Under the pieces are notes generated by a model. It was not told where the DNA came from and searched no databases. It was given only the letters and a program-made list of their open reading frames with translations. Position numbers and translations under genes: made by a program. This document shows, one piece after another, positions 1 to 8,279 of a stretch of DNA of 64,000 bases (the first letter of the stretch is position 1; each line of letters begins with the position of its first letter). The stretch comes from Acidovorax delafieldii (GTDB lineage Bacteria > Pseudomonadota > Gammaproteobacteria > Burkholderiales > Burkholderiaceae_C): the NCBI GenBank assembly GCA_002377855.1, contig DFQQ01000013.1, positions 118,764 to 182,763 on the forward strand. Reading direction: 5' to 3'.

Positions 1-1004
1 TCCCCGGCAAGAGCATTTTCGAGCGCGAAAAGCCGCTGGCCGATGCCACCCTGCGCCGGGTTGCGCATGGCATGAAGCGCTACGTGCTGGACAGCGCCGA
101 CCCCTTCATCGTTGATACCGCCAGCGCTACGTTCATCACGAAGTTCAACACCGGATCAGTCGGCAGCGACATGCGCGACCCCATTCCAACGGTAACAGCC
201 GGGGGGCGACCAGCCAGGCCGAGCACCGGCTCCACTATCGGGCTGGTCGCAGCCACAATGATCCAGGCGGGACACGGCCAAGGCACCCCCGACGCCCCCC
301 GCTGGAGCCACGGCAACAAAAGCGTGCGCGACCCCGTGGGCACTGTCACTGCCAGCGGCGGCGGCCAGGCCGTGGCCATGGGCACCCTGGTGCAGATGGG
401 CTACGGCGAACGCGAAGGCCAGGCCCCACGTGCCCTCGATGCGCGCCAGCCCTTGGGCACTGTGGTGGGGGCTGGCAAGTTCGCCGCCGTCACAGCGTTT
501 GTCGAGCAGGCCAATGGCGGCTTCAATGCCACCCCGGCCCGCGATGCGCGCGAGCCACTCTCCACCAGTACCGCCACGGGCTCACAGCAGCGGCTTGTCA
601 CGGCCACCATGGTGGAGCCTGCCCTTACGCCCAGCCAGGAAGAGGGCGCGTTGCGCTGCGCAGCCTTCCTGATCCGCTATTACGGCCAGGGCGGGCAGCT
701 CGGCGACATGCGCGAGCCCATGTCCACCAGCACCACCAAGGACCGCCTCGCACTGGTCACGGTGTGGCTGCGCGGCACGCCCTATGTCATCGTGGATATC
801 CAGCTGCGCATGCTCACCCCGCGCGAGCTGTACAACGCCAACGGATTCCCCAAGACCTACATCATTGACCGGGGCCACGACGGGCGCATCTTCAGCAAGT
901 CCACCCAAGTCCGCATGTGTGGCAACGCTGTTCCGCCGCCTCTGGGGCGTGCTGTGATTGAGGCGAACTGGAACAGTAAGGTTCCGATGAGGAAGGCCGC
1001 ATGA
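1..1004 (+). CDS. Phage C5-cytosine DNA methyltransferase, C-terminal part
   Basis: The reading frame is open from the first complete codon (position 3) and has no start inside the window, so this is the C-terminal part of a longer gene; the Met at 72 is internal. Near the end it shows a conserved C5-MTase block (RMLTPRELYNANGFP, then QVRMCGNAVPPPL), which corresponds to motifs IX and X. The catalytic PC motif must lie upstream. Between these lies a target-recognition region with five spaced repeats of the form R-(D/E/Q)-P-x-x-T-x-T, starting at 171, 324, 441, 546 and 708. Its stop overlaps the terminase start (ATGA). Phage enzymes of this type usually protect the genome from host restriction; the target sequence cannot be read from here. 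Confidence 0.85.
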   Translation, partial: PGKSIFEREKPLADATLRRVAHGMKRYVLDSADPFIVDTASATFITKFNTGSVGSDMRDPIPTVTAGGRPARPSTGSTIGLVAATMIQAGHGQGTPDAPRWSHGNKSVRDPVGTVTASGGGQAVAMGTLVQMGYGEREGQAPRALDARQPLGTVVGAGKFAAVTAFVEQANGGFNATPARDAREPLSTSTATGSQQRLVTATMVEPALTPSQEEGALRCAAFLIRYYGQGGQLGDMREPMSTSTTKDRLALVTVWLRGTPYVIVDIQLRMLTPRELYNANGFPKTYIIDRGHDGRIFSKSTQVRMCGNAVPPPLGRAVIEANWNSKVPMRKAA

Positions 1005-3091
1005 ATCTGGCTGACGGCTACGAACTCGTTATTCGCGCCGCCATGGAGGCTGCGCGCCCCGACCCCGAACTGCTCGTGGACGTATGGGCCGAGGAGTTCA
1101 TGATCCTCCCCAAGAGCGGCCCTCAGCCTGGGCCGTTCCGGTTCGACCGAAGCTATCCAGCCCGGCGCGTGCACCAGGTGCTGTCGCCAGGCCATCCATG
1201 CAAGCGGGTGGTAGCCAAGGTGGCTTCCCAAATGTTTAAGACGCAGACAGCGTTGAACTGGATCGGGGCGCTCATCCACCGCAAGCCGCGCAACATTCTG
1301 GCGCTGGAGCCCACCGACACCCTGGTGAAGCGTTTCTCGGCGCGGGTGAGCACCATGATCCGCAACGTGTCTGAGCTGCGCGAGCGCGTGGCTGCCGCCA
1401 AAAGCCGCGACAGTCGCAATACCGTGCAGGCCAAGGACTTCTTGGGCGACGCCACGCTGTACATCAATACCGCTGGCTCGGCGGCCAACTTGGCTGAAGT
1501 CTCCGCGCCCTACATCTACGTGGACGAGATCGACCGCTTGGAGTTGAACGTTGACGATGAAGGCGACCCTGTGGAGTTGGCTGAGGCCCGCGCCACGCAG
1601 TACGCCAACGATTGCAAGTTTTTCTACACCAGCAGCCCAAGCACCGAAGGTTTCAGCAAGATCGATGACCTCTTCGCCATGGGCACACAAGAGGAATACC
1701 ACGTTCCTTGCCCCCACTGCGGGCACCTGCATATGCTGGAGCTGGCGAACTTTCGCTACAAGCGCGACCCGGAAACTGGCTATATGGACCGCGCCTGGTT
1801 TGTGTGCCCCGGCTGCGGCAGCGAAATCGATGAACACCACAAGACCACCATGCTGCCCGATGTGGGTATGGGTGGGCTGGCCCGTTGGGTAGCAACATCC
1901 ACAGGCGATGGCGAGACGATCAGCTTCACCCTGTCGGCCTTCTACATGCCCATCGGCGCTATCACTTGGCTTTCGCTGGCCAGGCAGTACGCCCGTGCAA
2001 AAGACCGCCTGGCGCGTGGTGACCACGAAGGCATGCAGGTGTTCTACAACACCCGCCTTGGCCTCAGCTACAAGAACACCGAGTCGAATACCACCGCCAA
2101 GCAGCTGCAGGACAGGGCTGAAGACTATCCACCCCGGGTGATCCCCAATGAGGCCCTGGTGGTGACGATGGCCACCGACACGCAGGACACCCGCCTTGAA
2201 GTGCAGATCGAAGCGTGGGGGCCTGGCATGCAGCACTGGGTGCTGGATTACATCGTGCTGCCAGGTCTGCCCTCTGATTCACCAGAGGACCCCAACAGCG
2301 TGTGGGCGCGGCTTGATGAGATCCGACGCACGCCGCTGTTGCATGCCAGCGGTCGCGCCATCCCGATCAGCGCCGATGGAATAGACGCGGGCGGGCACCA
2401 CACCCAGGACGTCTACAACTATGGAGCGGCTCGTGCGCATCTTGGCTGCACGGTCTTGGGCGGATCTCCCAGGCCCAACCGCCCCATCATCAGCAGCGCA
2501 CCCTCCAAGGTCGATATCGACTGGGGCGGCACTAAGCGCCCAGGTGGCGTAGAGCGCTGGCAGGTGGGTACAGATGTCGCGAAGGACCACCTGTTCAACC
2601 GATTCCACCTGACGGAAGGGGCAGGCGCCATGCGCTTTCACAAGCACCTCCCTGCTGAATGGTTTGCCGGGCTGGTGGTAGAGCAGCCCCGCACCCGCTA
2701 CGTCAAGGGCCGCGCTGTGCGCGAGTGGGTCAAGCCCAACGGTGCGCGCAATGAGCCACTTGATCTCTCTGTCTACAACCTCGCCACCGCCTACCGCTTG
2801 GGGCTGCACAAGTGGAGCGCCTTGGATTGGCAGCGCTTACGGGATCGCCTGATACCGCCTACCCCCGACCTGTTCGCGCCTGCAATTCCAGTCGCTCCAG
2901 TGGTGCCGCCTTTGCCAGTGGCTGAACCCCTAGCCCTTCCTGAACCGGCCCCAGTCGCTGTACAGACGTCTGTACCCCAGCAGCCCGTCTCATCAGCAGT
3001 GCCGGTGACAGCGCCTACCCCGGAACGTACTACGCCCGCCATCCATCAACCCGCCCCCGTGGGGCGTCGCATTCTTTCAAGAGGTATCTGA
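1001..3091 (+). CDS. Phage terminase large subunit (GpA family)
   Basis: This is the ATPase-nuclease motor that packages DNA into the prohead through the portal. The 696 residues match the lambda gpA family in size and layout. A degenerate Walker A (SQMFKTQ, around residues 76-82, with Lys80) is followed by a clear Walker B (YIYVDEIDRL, Asp175-Glu176) and the TSSPST coupling segment. Two CxxC pairs (CPHC at 237-240 and CPGC at 269-272) suggest a zinc ribbon. The C-terminal 70 residues are rich in Pro, Val and Ala and look disordered. Start and stop overlap the flanking genes by a few bases, indicating translational coupling. No small terminase subunit is recognised next to it; it may lie upstream of the window. 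Confidence 0.94.
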   Translation: MNLADGYELVIRAAMEAARPDPELLVDVWAEEFMILPKSGPQPGPFRFDRSYPARRVHQVLSPGHPCKRVVAKVASQMFKTQTALNWIGALIHRKPRNILALEPTDTLVKRFSARVSTMIRNVSELRERVAAAKSRDSRNTVQAKDFLGDATLYINTAGSAANLAEVSAPYIYVDEIDRLELNVDDEGDPVELAEARATQYANDCKFFYTSSPSTEGFSKIDDLFAMGTQEEYHVPCPHCGHLHMLELANFRYKRDPETGYMDRAWFVCPGCGSEIDEHHKTTMLPDVGMGGLARWVATSTGDGETISFTLSAFYMPIGAITWLSLARQYARAKDRLARGDHEGMQVFYNTRLGLSYKNTESNTTAKQLQDRAEDYPPRVIPNEALVVTMATDTQDTRLEVQIEAWGPGMQHWVLDYIVLPGLPSDSPEDPNSVWARLDEIRRTPLLHASGRAIPISADGIDAGGHHTQDVYNYGAARAHLGCTVLGGSPRPNRPIISSAPSKVDIDWGGTKRPGGVERWQVGTDVAKDHLFNRFHLTEGAGAMRFHKHLPAEWFAGLVVEQPRTRYVKGRAVREWVKPNGARNEPLDLSVYNLATAYRLGLHKWSALDWQRLRDRLIPPTPDLFAPAIPVAPVVPPLPVAEPLALPEPAPVAVQTSVPQQPVSSAVPVTAPTPERTTPAIHQPAPVGRRILSRGI
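2961..2974. repeat. Palindrome TACAGACGTCTGTA (copy 1 of 2)
   Basis: A perfect 14-bp palindrome lies inside the low-complexity 3' end of the terminase gene. Its first 12 bases recur exactly at 11601-11612, inside the 3' end of a small antisense gene. Two hits of a 12-bp word in 28 kb of phage DNA are unlikely by chance. The role is unknown; a protein-binding site is possible. Confidence 0.45.
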
Positions 3092-3588
3092 TGCACAACC
3101 CCAAAGACCAATACGACACCGAAGCCATGAGCCTTGCCGCCCCTGCGCCCGGCAGTGACGACCAGGAGCCCGCAGCTACTGCAGAAGACGGTGATCTGGA
3201 TGACCTGTGCGAGCGTTGGGTGAGCTGGTGCAGCACCAGGCGCTTTTACGCGCCCGCGCCCAACTACGTGAACATCCTGGGCCAGATGAGCGGAACCACA
3301 AAGCCCGTGCGGCCCAATGGACCTGACGCTGCCAACAGCCCCGAAATCATGGCCCTGCACCTTGCCTACCTGGGCCAGCCCGACGCGCTGGACAAGAGGG
3401 TGTTTGAGCTGTACTACGTACACCGAATCAGGCCCATCAAACGCGCGGCGGATGCGCTGCAGATATCGCGCAGGCACTTTTACACGGTGCTGAGAGACTT
3501 CCGGCGCCGCCTTCGCATGGCATCCAAAGGCATCCTGGCTGGCAATGAAGCGGCGCGCGATGCGCTCCCGCATTTCACTCCGAACTAG
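3091..3588 (+). CDS. Phage helix-turn-helix protein, possible late antiterminator (Q-like)
   Basis: The 165 residues have an acidic, low-complexity N-terminus (about 1-45) and a C-terminal helix-turn-helix of sigma-region-4 type. In the latter, a segment ending LYYVHRIRPIKRAADAL is followed by QISRRHFYTVLRDFRRRL, a typical recognition helix rich in Arg. This arrangement resembles Q-type antiterminators of lambdoid prophages. The gene starts on the last base of the terminase stop (TGATG). It is followed by a 13-bp palindrome (3623-3654) and a strong terminator (3764-3800) that an antiterminator could act on. A small terminase subunit is the alternative, but those usually precede the large subunit. 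DNA binding is well supported; the exact role is inference. Confidence 0.5.
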   Translation: MHNPKDQYDTEAMSLAAPAPGSDDQEPAATAEDGDLDDLCERWVSWCSTRRFYAPAPNYVNILGQMSGTTKPVRPNGPDAANSPEIMALHLAYLGQPDALDKRVFELYYVHRIRPIKRAADALQISRRHFYTVLRDFRRRLRMASKGILAGNEAARDALPHFTPN

Positions 3589-3622
3589 CCCCGTTAATGC
3601 GTCTGCGTTGCAAAGTCAAAGC

Positions 3623-3654
3623 CTATTTTGTGATCCATTTAGATCACAAAATAG
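3623..3654. promoter_or_regulatory. Perfect 13-bp inverted repeat (operator or RNA hairpin)
   Basis: CTATTTTGTGATC (3623-3635) and its exact reverse complement (3642-3654) are separated by six bases. No T-run follows, so it is not a standard terminator. It lies in the 225-bp gap after the HTH gene. An operator for that HTH protein or for a host regulator is possible. Confidence 0.5.
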
Positions 3655-3763
3655 CACTCGCCAACACATCACACTTTGGCCCAAAATTGACCCCAATTCA
3701 GGTAGGTCTCAAAACTCCGCCAGCCTGAAACCACACCAACCACAGCGCTCTGTTGTGCAGCAT

Positions 3764-3800
3764 GCCCCCGGCAGCCGAAAGGCTCCGGGGGCTTTCTTTT
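3764..3800 (+). terminator. Rho-independent terminator upstream of the head genes
   Basis: An 8-bp stem, GCCCCCGG (3764-3771) with CCGGGGGC (3785-3792), continues into AGCC/GGCT closed by a GAAA tetraloop, and is followed by TTTCTTTT. It sits directly before the next gene, so late transcription would have to read through it. Confidence 0.8.
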
Positions 3801-3813
3801 GGGGCTTCCATAC

Positions 3814-4548
3814 ATGCTTGAAATTCGCCGCAGCGGCAACATGGCCGATGTGATCGCATCGGTGCGTGACGTGCCAGCTCGCCTTGTGCCGTACGCCGTA
3901 TCTACGGCGCTCACGCGCGCTGCGCAGCATGCTGCCAAGATCGAGCTGCCCGCTGAGATGCGCTCCGTGTTCGGCAACCCAGTGGCCTACACCCTCAACT
4001 CGCTGCGCATTGAGCCAGCGACCAAAGACACATTGAGTGCGCGGGTGATGGTCAAAAACAGTGCTGCGGGCGTTGCGCCTGAGAACTTTCTGTTTCCCCA
4101 GGTCGAAGGCGGTGACCGCAAGCACAAGCGTGCCGAGGCCGCCATGCGCTACGCCGGGGTGCTCGGCGCCGGGCAGTTCGCCATGCCCGGTAAGGGCTTG
4201 TCGCTGGACGCAAACGGCAACGTGAAAGGGGCGGAAGTCCGCACCATCCTCGGTGCTCTCAAAAACATTCGTGGCGGCGTGGGCGCCAAAGGTCAGAAGG
4301 CCGGGCGTGGACGCAAGCTGGCAAACGACCTGTTTGTCGGAAAGCCCAACGGCGGCAACCGGCCAGACGGCATCTGGCGCCGCGAGGGCAAGCGCCTGCG
4401 GTCGCTCTTCATCTTCACGAACGACGCGCCCGACTACAGCAAGCGCCTGGATTTCACGGGTGTGGTGCAGCGCGTTGCGCTGGAGCGCTTTCAGCCGGAG
4501 TTTGAGAAGGCCATGGCTGCCATGCTGGCGCGTGGGGGGCAGGCATGA
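3814..4548 (+). CDS. Phage structural protein of unknown family (gpZ-like position features)
   Basis: I do not recognise the family with confidence. The protein (244 residues from the ATG at 3814) is basic. Near residues 20-40 it has an amphipathic helix rich in Ala and Arg, in the style of minor tail Z proteins that begin with an ALNRVA-like helix, and it ends in a long helix (VALERFQPEFEKAMAAML). The upstream in-frame TTG at 3799 falls in the terminator T-tract, so the ATG at 3814, preceded by GGGG nine bases upstream, is preferred; the ATG at 3841 is also possible. It overlaps the gpW-like gene by four bases. A role in head-tail completion is inferred from position only. Confidence 0.6.
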   Translation: MLEIRRSGNMADVIASVRDVPARLVPYAVSTALTRAAQHAAKIELPAEMRSVFGNPVAYTLNSLRIEPATKDTLSARVMVKNSAAGVAPENFLFPQVEGGDRKHKRAEAAMRYAGVLGAGQFAMPGKGLSLDANGNVKGAEVRTILGALKNIRGGVGAKGQKAGRGRKLANDLFVGKPNGGNRPDGIWRREGKRLRSLFIFTNDAPDYSKRLDFTGVVQRVALERFQPEFEKAMAAMLARGGQA

Positions 4549-4793
4549 CTACCACACCAGAGCTGACGCCATTGGAGCAGGCCCGGCAGCGCCTGGCGAA
4601 CTACCTGCAGGCAGAGACCCGCATCTTGCAGTCGCAGGAATACGCCGTGGGGCAGGGCGGCACTGCCCGCCGCAACCGCCGTGCAGACCTTGAACAGGTG
4701 CAGGCAGGCATCAAGGCCACACAGGCCGAAATCGCCACCTTGCAGGCAGCCCAATCCGGCGCACGCCGCGTCACTTACCTGCGCCCTCGCTGA
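4545..4793 (+). CDS. gpW/DUF6148-like head-tail joining protein
   Basis: This 82-residue, mostly helical protein sits directly before the portal gene, as gpW does in lambda. It has the pattern I associate with this group: an N-terminal helix (PLEQARQRLANYLQAE), a short QEYAVG turn, a basic RRNRRADL stretch and a second helix ending in RRVTYL. In lambda, gpW plugs the portal after packaging and provides a platform for gpFII. Its ATG overlaps the stop of the preceding gene (ATGA), and the portal starts three bases after its stop, so the three are co-translated. Confidence 0.6.
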   Translation: MTTTPELTPLEQARQRLANYLQAETRILQSQEYAVGQGGTARRNRRADLEQVQAGIKATQAEIATLQAAQSGARRVTYLRPR

Positions 4794-4795
4794 TC

Positions 4796-6448
4796 ATGAC
4801 CATGAACTTCCTCGATCGCGCAATCCACCAGGTGGCCCCCGCTTGGTCCGAAAAGCGCCAAGCAGCTCGCGCCCGTGTGGATATGCTGCAGCAGCTCGAC
4901 AAGCTCATGCCTGGCGCAGACGCATCTGCCAGCATGGGCGGCGGCGAAGGTGGTGTATTCGGCAACCCCAGCGTTGCCGGGGGCCGTTGGTGGCGCACCA
5001 CCCCGCGTGACGCTCGCTTTGACACTCTGCGCCACCTGCCTACGCAGCGCGGCGCCTCGCGCGAATTGGCACGCACCAGCCCCATCGCTGCGGGCGCCAT
5101 CAATACCAACATTGACCGCGTGGTCGGCACCGGGCTGGCGCTCAGTGCGCAGCCCAGTCTCACCATCCTGGGCTGGGAGGCTGACCAGGCCGCCGAGTGG
5201 AAGGCCCGCTACGTTCAGCCCGAGTTCGGTCTCTGGGCAGACAGCACAGAGTGCGACATCGAGCGCACGCTCAACTTCTACCAGCAGCAAGCCCTGGTGC
5301 TGCGCGGTGCACTGGAGAGTGGCGATTGCTTCACGCTCATGCCCGATGGCGAGCGCACATCCACCATGCCTTACCGCCTGCGCCTGCAGGTGTTGGAGGC
5401 TGATCGCGTGGGTAACCCGCTTGGCGCCGTGGATAGCGCTCAGATGGCGGGCGGAATCCGCTTCAACAGCGGCGGCGCCCCTGAGGCTTGCTTTCTGTAT
5501 GACCAGCACCCAGGCGGCTACATCCCCGGGCTCAATGCCAAGGGCATCTACTCGGGCCAGTGGGTGGATTTCGTAGGCCGCAGCGGCCGTCGTCGCATCC
5601 TTCACCACTTCCGCAAGCTGCGCCCTGGCATGCCGCGCGGCGTGCCTTACCTGGCGCCCATCATCGACTGCATCAAGCAGATTGCCCGGTATACCGAGGC
5701 CGAGATCATGGCCGCTGTCGTCACGGCCTACCTCACCGTCTTCATCGAAACCCCCACCGGCAGCGCTGCGCCCGTTTTTGGCGCAACAGCTCCAGGCGCT
5801 GGTGGCATCGGCGACGAAATCGGCCTGGGCATGGGCGCAGTCGTCGGCCTGGCACCTGGCGAAAAGCCACACACGGTCAACCCTGGGCGTCCCAACCCTA
5901 ACTTCGAGCCCTTTATCTTGGCGGTCATCAAGCAGATGGGCATCGCCCTCAGCATCCCTTACGAGTTGTTGGTCAAGCAGTTCAACAGCAGCTACAGCGC
6001 CAGCAAGGCTGCGCTGCTCGATGCCTGGGTGTACTTCCGGGGCGTGCGCATGTGGCTTGGCCTCAGCTTCTGCCAGCCTGTGTTCGAGACCTGGTTCACC
6101 GAGTCCGTCGCCATTGGTCGCATCCCCGCTCCAGGCTTCTTCGCCGACCCGCTTTTGCGCTGGGCATACACCCGCGCCGCGTGGCCTGGTGACAGCATGG
6201 GCTCGATCAACCCGAAAGACGAAGTGGCGGCGTACGCCGCAGCCATCGACGCTCGCCTGATGACCCGCGAGCGTGCCGAGTGGGAGCTGTTCGGCACCGA
6301 CTGGAACGAGACCTACGGCCAAAAGCTGGCTGAGTTCGACCGCCTTATCAAAGACGGTATGCAGCCCACGCCAAAAGCAGGGGCCGCTGCTCCTGCAAAC
6401 CCAAAGCAACCGCCCGTTGACCCTGCGAGCCCAGAGGATGCGGCATGA
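4796..6448 (+). CDS. Phage portal protein (lambda gpB family)
   Basis: The 550-residue length and sequence fit the lambda-type portal, the dodecameric ring at the capsid vertex through which DNA enters and leaves. Recognisable features are the N-terminal RELARTSPIAAGAINTNIDR segment typical of portal_2 proteins, a conserved central region (LRVLEADRV-like, FLYDQHPGGY) and the helix PYELLVKQFNSSYSASKAALL, which precedes the tunnel-lining region. The C-terminal 30 residues are Pro/Ala-rich and disordered. Its end overlaps the next gene by four bases. Portals of this kind are one of the two phage proteins known to trigger Avs-type immune sensors, which matters given the Avs-like gene at 53078. 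Confidence 0.95.
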   Translation: MTMNFLDRAIHQVAPAWSEKRQAARARVDMLQQLDKLMPGADASASMGGGEGGVFGNPSVAGGRWWRTTPRDARFDTLRHLPTQRGASRELARTSPIAAGAINTNIDRVVGTGLALSAQPSLTILGWEADQAAEWKARYVQPEFGLWADSTECDIERTLNFYQQQALVLRGALESGDCFTLMPDGERTSTMPYRLRLQVLEADRVGNPLGAVDSAQMAGGIRFNSGGAPEACFLYDQHPGGYIPGLNAKGIYSGQWVDFVGRSGRRRILHHFRKLRPGMPRGVPYLAPIIDCIKQIARYTEAEIMAAVVTAYLTVFIETPTGSAAPVFGATAPGAGGIGDEIGLGMGAVVGLAPGEKPHTVNPGRPNPNFEPFILAVIKQMGIALSIPYELLVKQFNSSYSASKAALLDAWVYFRGVRMWLGLSFCQPVFETWFTESVAIGRIPAPGFFADPLLRWAYTRAAWPGDSMGSINPKDEVAAYAAAIDARLMTRERAEWELFGTDWNETYGQKLAEFDRLIKDGMQPTPKAGAAAPANPKQPPVDPASPEDAA

Positions 6449-6879
6449 CGGAGAAGACCATATCTGCCGAACAGGTGGCGATTTTGGCTGATCGCGTCGA
6501 CACCCTCATCAGCAACCACTCGAAGATCGAGGGTCTGATACTGGGCATCAGCAGCCAGCAGAGCACATTGAGCGGCAATCTGGCCGTCTACCAAGAGCGC
6601 CTTGCCGCACTGGACGTAGGCCAAAAGCGGCTCTTCCAGCTTTCGGACGAACACGGGTCGGCGCTCGACCACATCACCACAGACGTGAAGGTTCACAGCT
6701 GGACATGGAAGCTGGTGGGCGTCATCGCGATGTCGTCTCTCGGCTTGGTCGGATGGGCTTTTGGCGAGTTGCGCGCCCTACAGGCCACTGATAACCGTCA
6801 CGAAAACCGCCTTGCAATTCTCGAATTCGTTGTGGGCGGCAGGTCCGCCCCCAAGCCACCCGAAGGCAACAAGCCATGA
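6445..6879 (+). CDS. Small coiled-coil protein with one membrane segment
   Basis: Family not recognised. Of the 144 residues, about the first 85 form heptad-like helices (for example ISAEQVAILADRVDTLISNH). One clear hydrophobic segment follows near residues 90-108 (WKLVGVIAMSSLGLVGWAF), and the tail is short and Pro-rich. This layout, coiled coil then one transmembrane helix, recalls XhlA-type or exclusion proteins, but its place between portal and protease is unusual for a lysis protein. It overlaps both neighbours by four bases (ATGA), so it is translated with the head genes. Confidence 0.7.
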   Translation: MTEKTISAEQVAILADRVDTLISNHSKIEGLILGISSQQSTLSGNLAVYQERLAALDVGQKRLFQLSDEHGSALDHITTDVKVHSWTWKLVGVIAMSSLGLVGWAFGELRALQATDNRHENRLAILEFVVGGRSAPKPPEGNKP

Positions 6880-8240
6880 CACTCCTCGACCTCATCACTG
6901 GCGTGTGGGCCATCGAGCCCGACAAGCTGCGCGAGATCCAGGCGATCTACGCCACCCACCTGCGCGGCGAAAAAATCGATATCGCCGCACTGGAGGCTCG
7001 CCTCGGTCGCCCGCTCGCCAACGAACAGCAGGCTTACACGGTTGAGCCTGGGGGTGTGGCTGTGCTGCGCATGTCAGGCGTGATCGCACCCAAGGCCAAC
7101 CTGTTCATGCAAGTCAGCGGTGGCATGAGCACTCAGATGGCCACCAAGCAGCTCGAAAGCTCCACTGCAGATCCAAGAGTGCGCTCCACCATCCTCGCGC
7201 TTGACACGCCTGGCGGTAACGTAATCGGCACGCCCGAGATGGCCGCTGCCGTGCACGAGCTGGGGAAGGTCAAGCCCATCGTTACCCACAGCGACGGCAC
7301 GCTCGCCAGTGCGGGCTACTGGATCGGCAGCGCTGCCAATGCCGTGTACATCAGCGGCCCCGTGGTGCAGGTGGGCAGCATTGGCGTGGTAGTTGACCGC
7401 ACCTTCAACCCCGCCAGCAGTGCGCGGGAAGAGAGCATCGTCGCGGGCCGCTACAAGCGCCTGTCCAAGTCCAACGAACCGCTCAGCGACGAGGCCCGCG
7501 CCATCGTCCAAGCGGACGTGGATTACGTCTATTCGCTGTTCGTGGACCAGGTCGCGGCCTATCGCGGCACAACGTCAGAGCAAGTTCTGGAGCGCATGGC
7601 CGATGGCCGCGTGTTCCGAGGCCAGCAGGCCATTGATGCGGGGTTGGTGGACGGTGTTCTCACCCTCGACGCATTGGTGGAAAGCATGGCCACCGACCCC
7701 GCCCAGTACGCAAGCCGCCGCAAGGCGGTTTTTGCTGTGGCGGCCCTTCCGTCCCCAAGCGCCGGTGCTGCGCCCAAAGACAAAACTCCACCCCGTGAAA
7801 AGGAAACCACCATGCCCGGTGACAACCAAGCTCCCATCACGCGTGCGTCTTTCGAGCAGGACCACGCCCCACTCTTCGCCCAATTGCGCGGCGAGTTCAC
7901 AGCTCTCGGCGCCACTCAGGAGCGCGAGCGCATCCAGGCTGTATTGGCCGTGGGCGCGAACCTCCCCGGCCACGAGAAGCTGCTGGGCACCCTGGCCTTC
8001 GACGGCAAGACCACGGCGCCCGAAGCGTCCATGGCTGTGCTGAAGGCCGAAGGAGACCAGCGTGCCGCAGCTATCAAGGCCCATGCCGACGACGCCCCCG
8101 AAGCTGCCAAGGGTAGTGCCGCACCAGCCGACAAGGGCGCCAAGACCAAAGACCAGATGGTTGCCGAAGCCCAGGCGCATGCCAAGGAAAAGGGCGTTGA
8201 CCTGGTCACCGCTCTCAAGGACCTGGGTTACGCGAGCTGA
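6876..8240 (+). CDS. Prohead protease (S49/SppA-like) fused to capsid scaffold
   Basis: Residues about 60-280 form a ClpP-fold S49 peptidase as in lambda gpC: LALDTPGGNV, then LASAGYWIGSAA with the probable nucleophile Ser145, GSIGVVVD, and AGRYKRL with the probable general base Lys194. The spacing agrees with SppA-type Ser/Lys dyads. After a Pro-rich linker (around 290-312), the C-terminal 140 residues are Ala/Lys/Glu-rich and helical, the composition expected of an internal scaffold. By analogy with lambda, the protease processes the portal and scaffold during prohead maturation. An in-frame internal start at 7812 (annotated separately) would make the scaffold alone. Confidence 0.92.
   Translation: MTLLDLITGVWAIEPDKLREIQAIYATHLRGEKIDIAALEARLGRPLANEQQAYTVEPGGVAVLRMSGVIAPKANLFMQVSGGMSTQMATKQLESSTADPRVRSTILALDTPGGNVIGTPEMAAAVHELGKVKPIVTHSDGTLASAGYWIGSAANAVYISGPVVQVGSIGVVVDRTFNPASSAREESIVAGRYKRLSKSNEPLSDEARAIVQADVDYVYSLFVDQVAAYRGTTSEQVLERMADGRVFRGQQAIDAGLVDGVLTLDALVESMATDPAQYASRRKAVFAVAALPSPSAGAAPKDKTPPREKETTMPGDNQAPITRASFEQDHAPLFAQLRGEFTALGATQERERIQAVLAVGANLPGHEKLLGTLAFDGKTTAPEASMAVLKAEGDQRAAAIKAHADDAPEAAKGSAAPADKGAKTKDQMVAEAQAHAKEKGVDLVTALKDLGYAS
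7812..8240 (+). CDS. Internal in-frame scaffold product (Nu3-like)
   Basis: An ATG at 7812 lies in frame within the protease gene. It is preceded by AAAAGGA ending about eight bases upstream, a good ribosome-binding site in the middle of a coding region. The 142-residue product would contain only the scaffold part. Lambda uses the same device: Nu3 starts inside gene C. Both the ribosome-binding site and the domain border at this Met support it; production as a separate protein is inference. Confidence 0.6.
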   Translation: MPGDNQAPITRASFEQDHAPLFAQLRGEFTALGATQERERIQAVLAVGANLPGHEKLLGTLAFDGKTTAPEASMAVLKAEGDQRAAAIKAHADDAPEAAKGSAAPADKGAKTKDQMVAEAQAHAKEKGVDLVTALKDLGYAS

Positions 8241-8279
8241 TCGCGACCCACCTATCAACCACATCAGGAGATCCCAGCC

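Noticed and set aside
857..2236. 459-codon frame on the minus strand
   Set aside because: It lies opposite the terminase and methyltransferase genes, has composition typical of antisense frames in high-GC DNA and has no domain.
3091..3588. Small terminase subunit
   Set aside because: It has an HTH, but it follows the large subunit and its recognition-helix type fits an antiterminator better. Not fully excluded.
4775..6409. 544-codon frame on the minus strand
   Set aside because: Complete antisense shadow of the portal gene.
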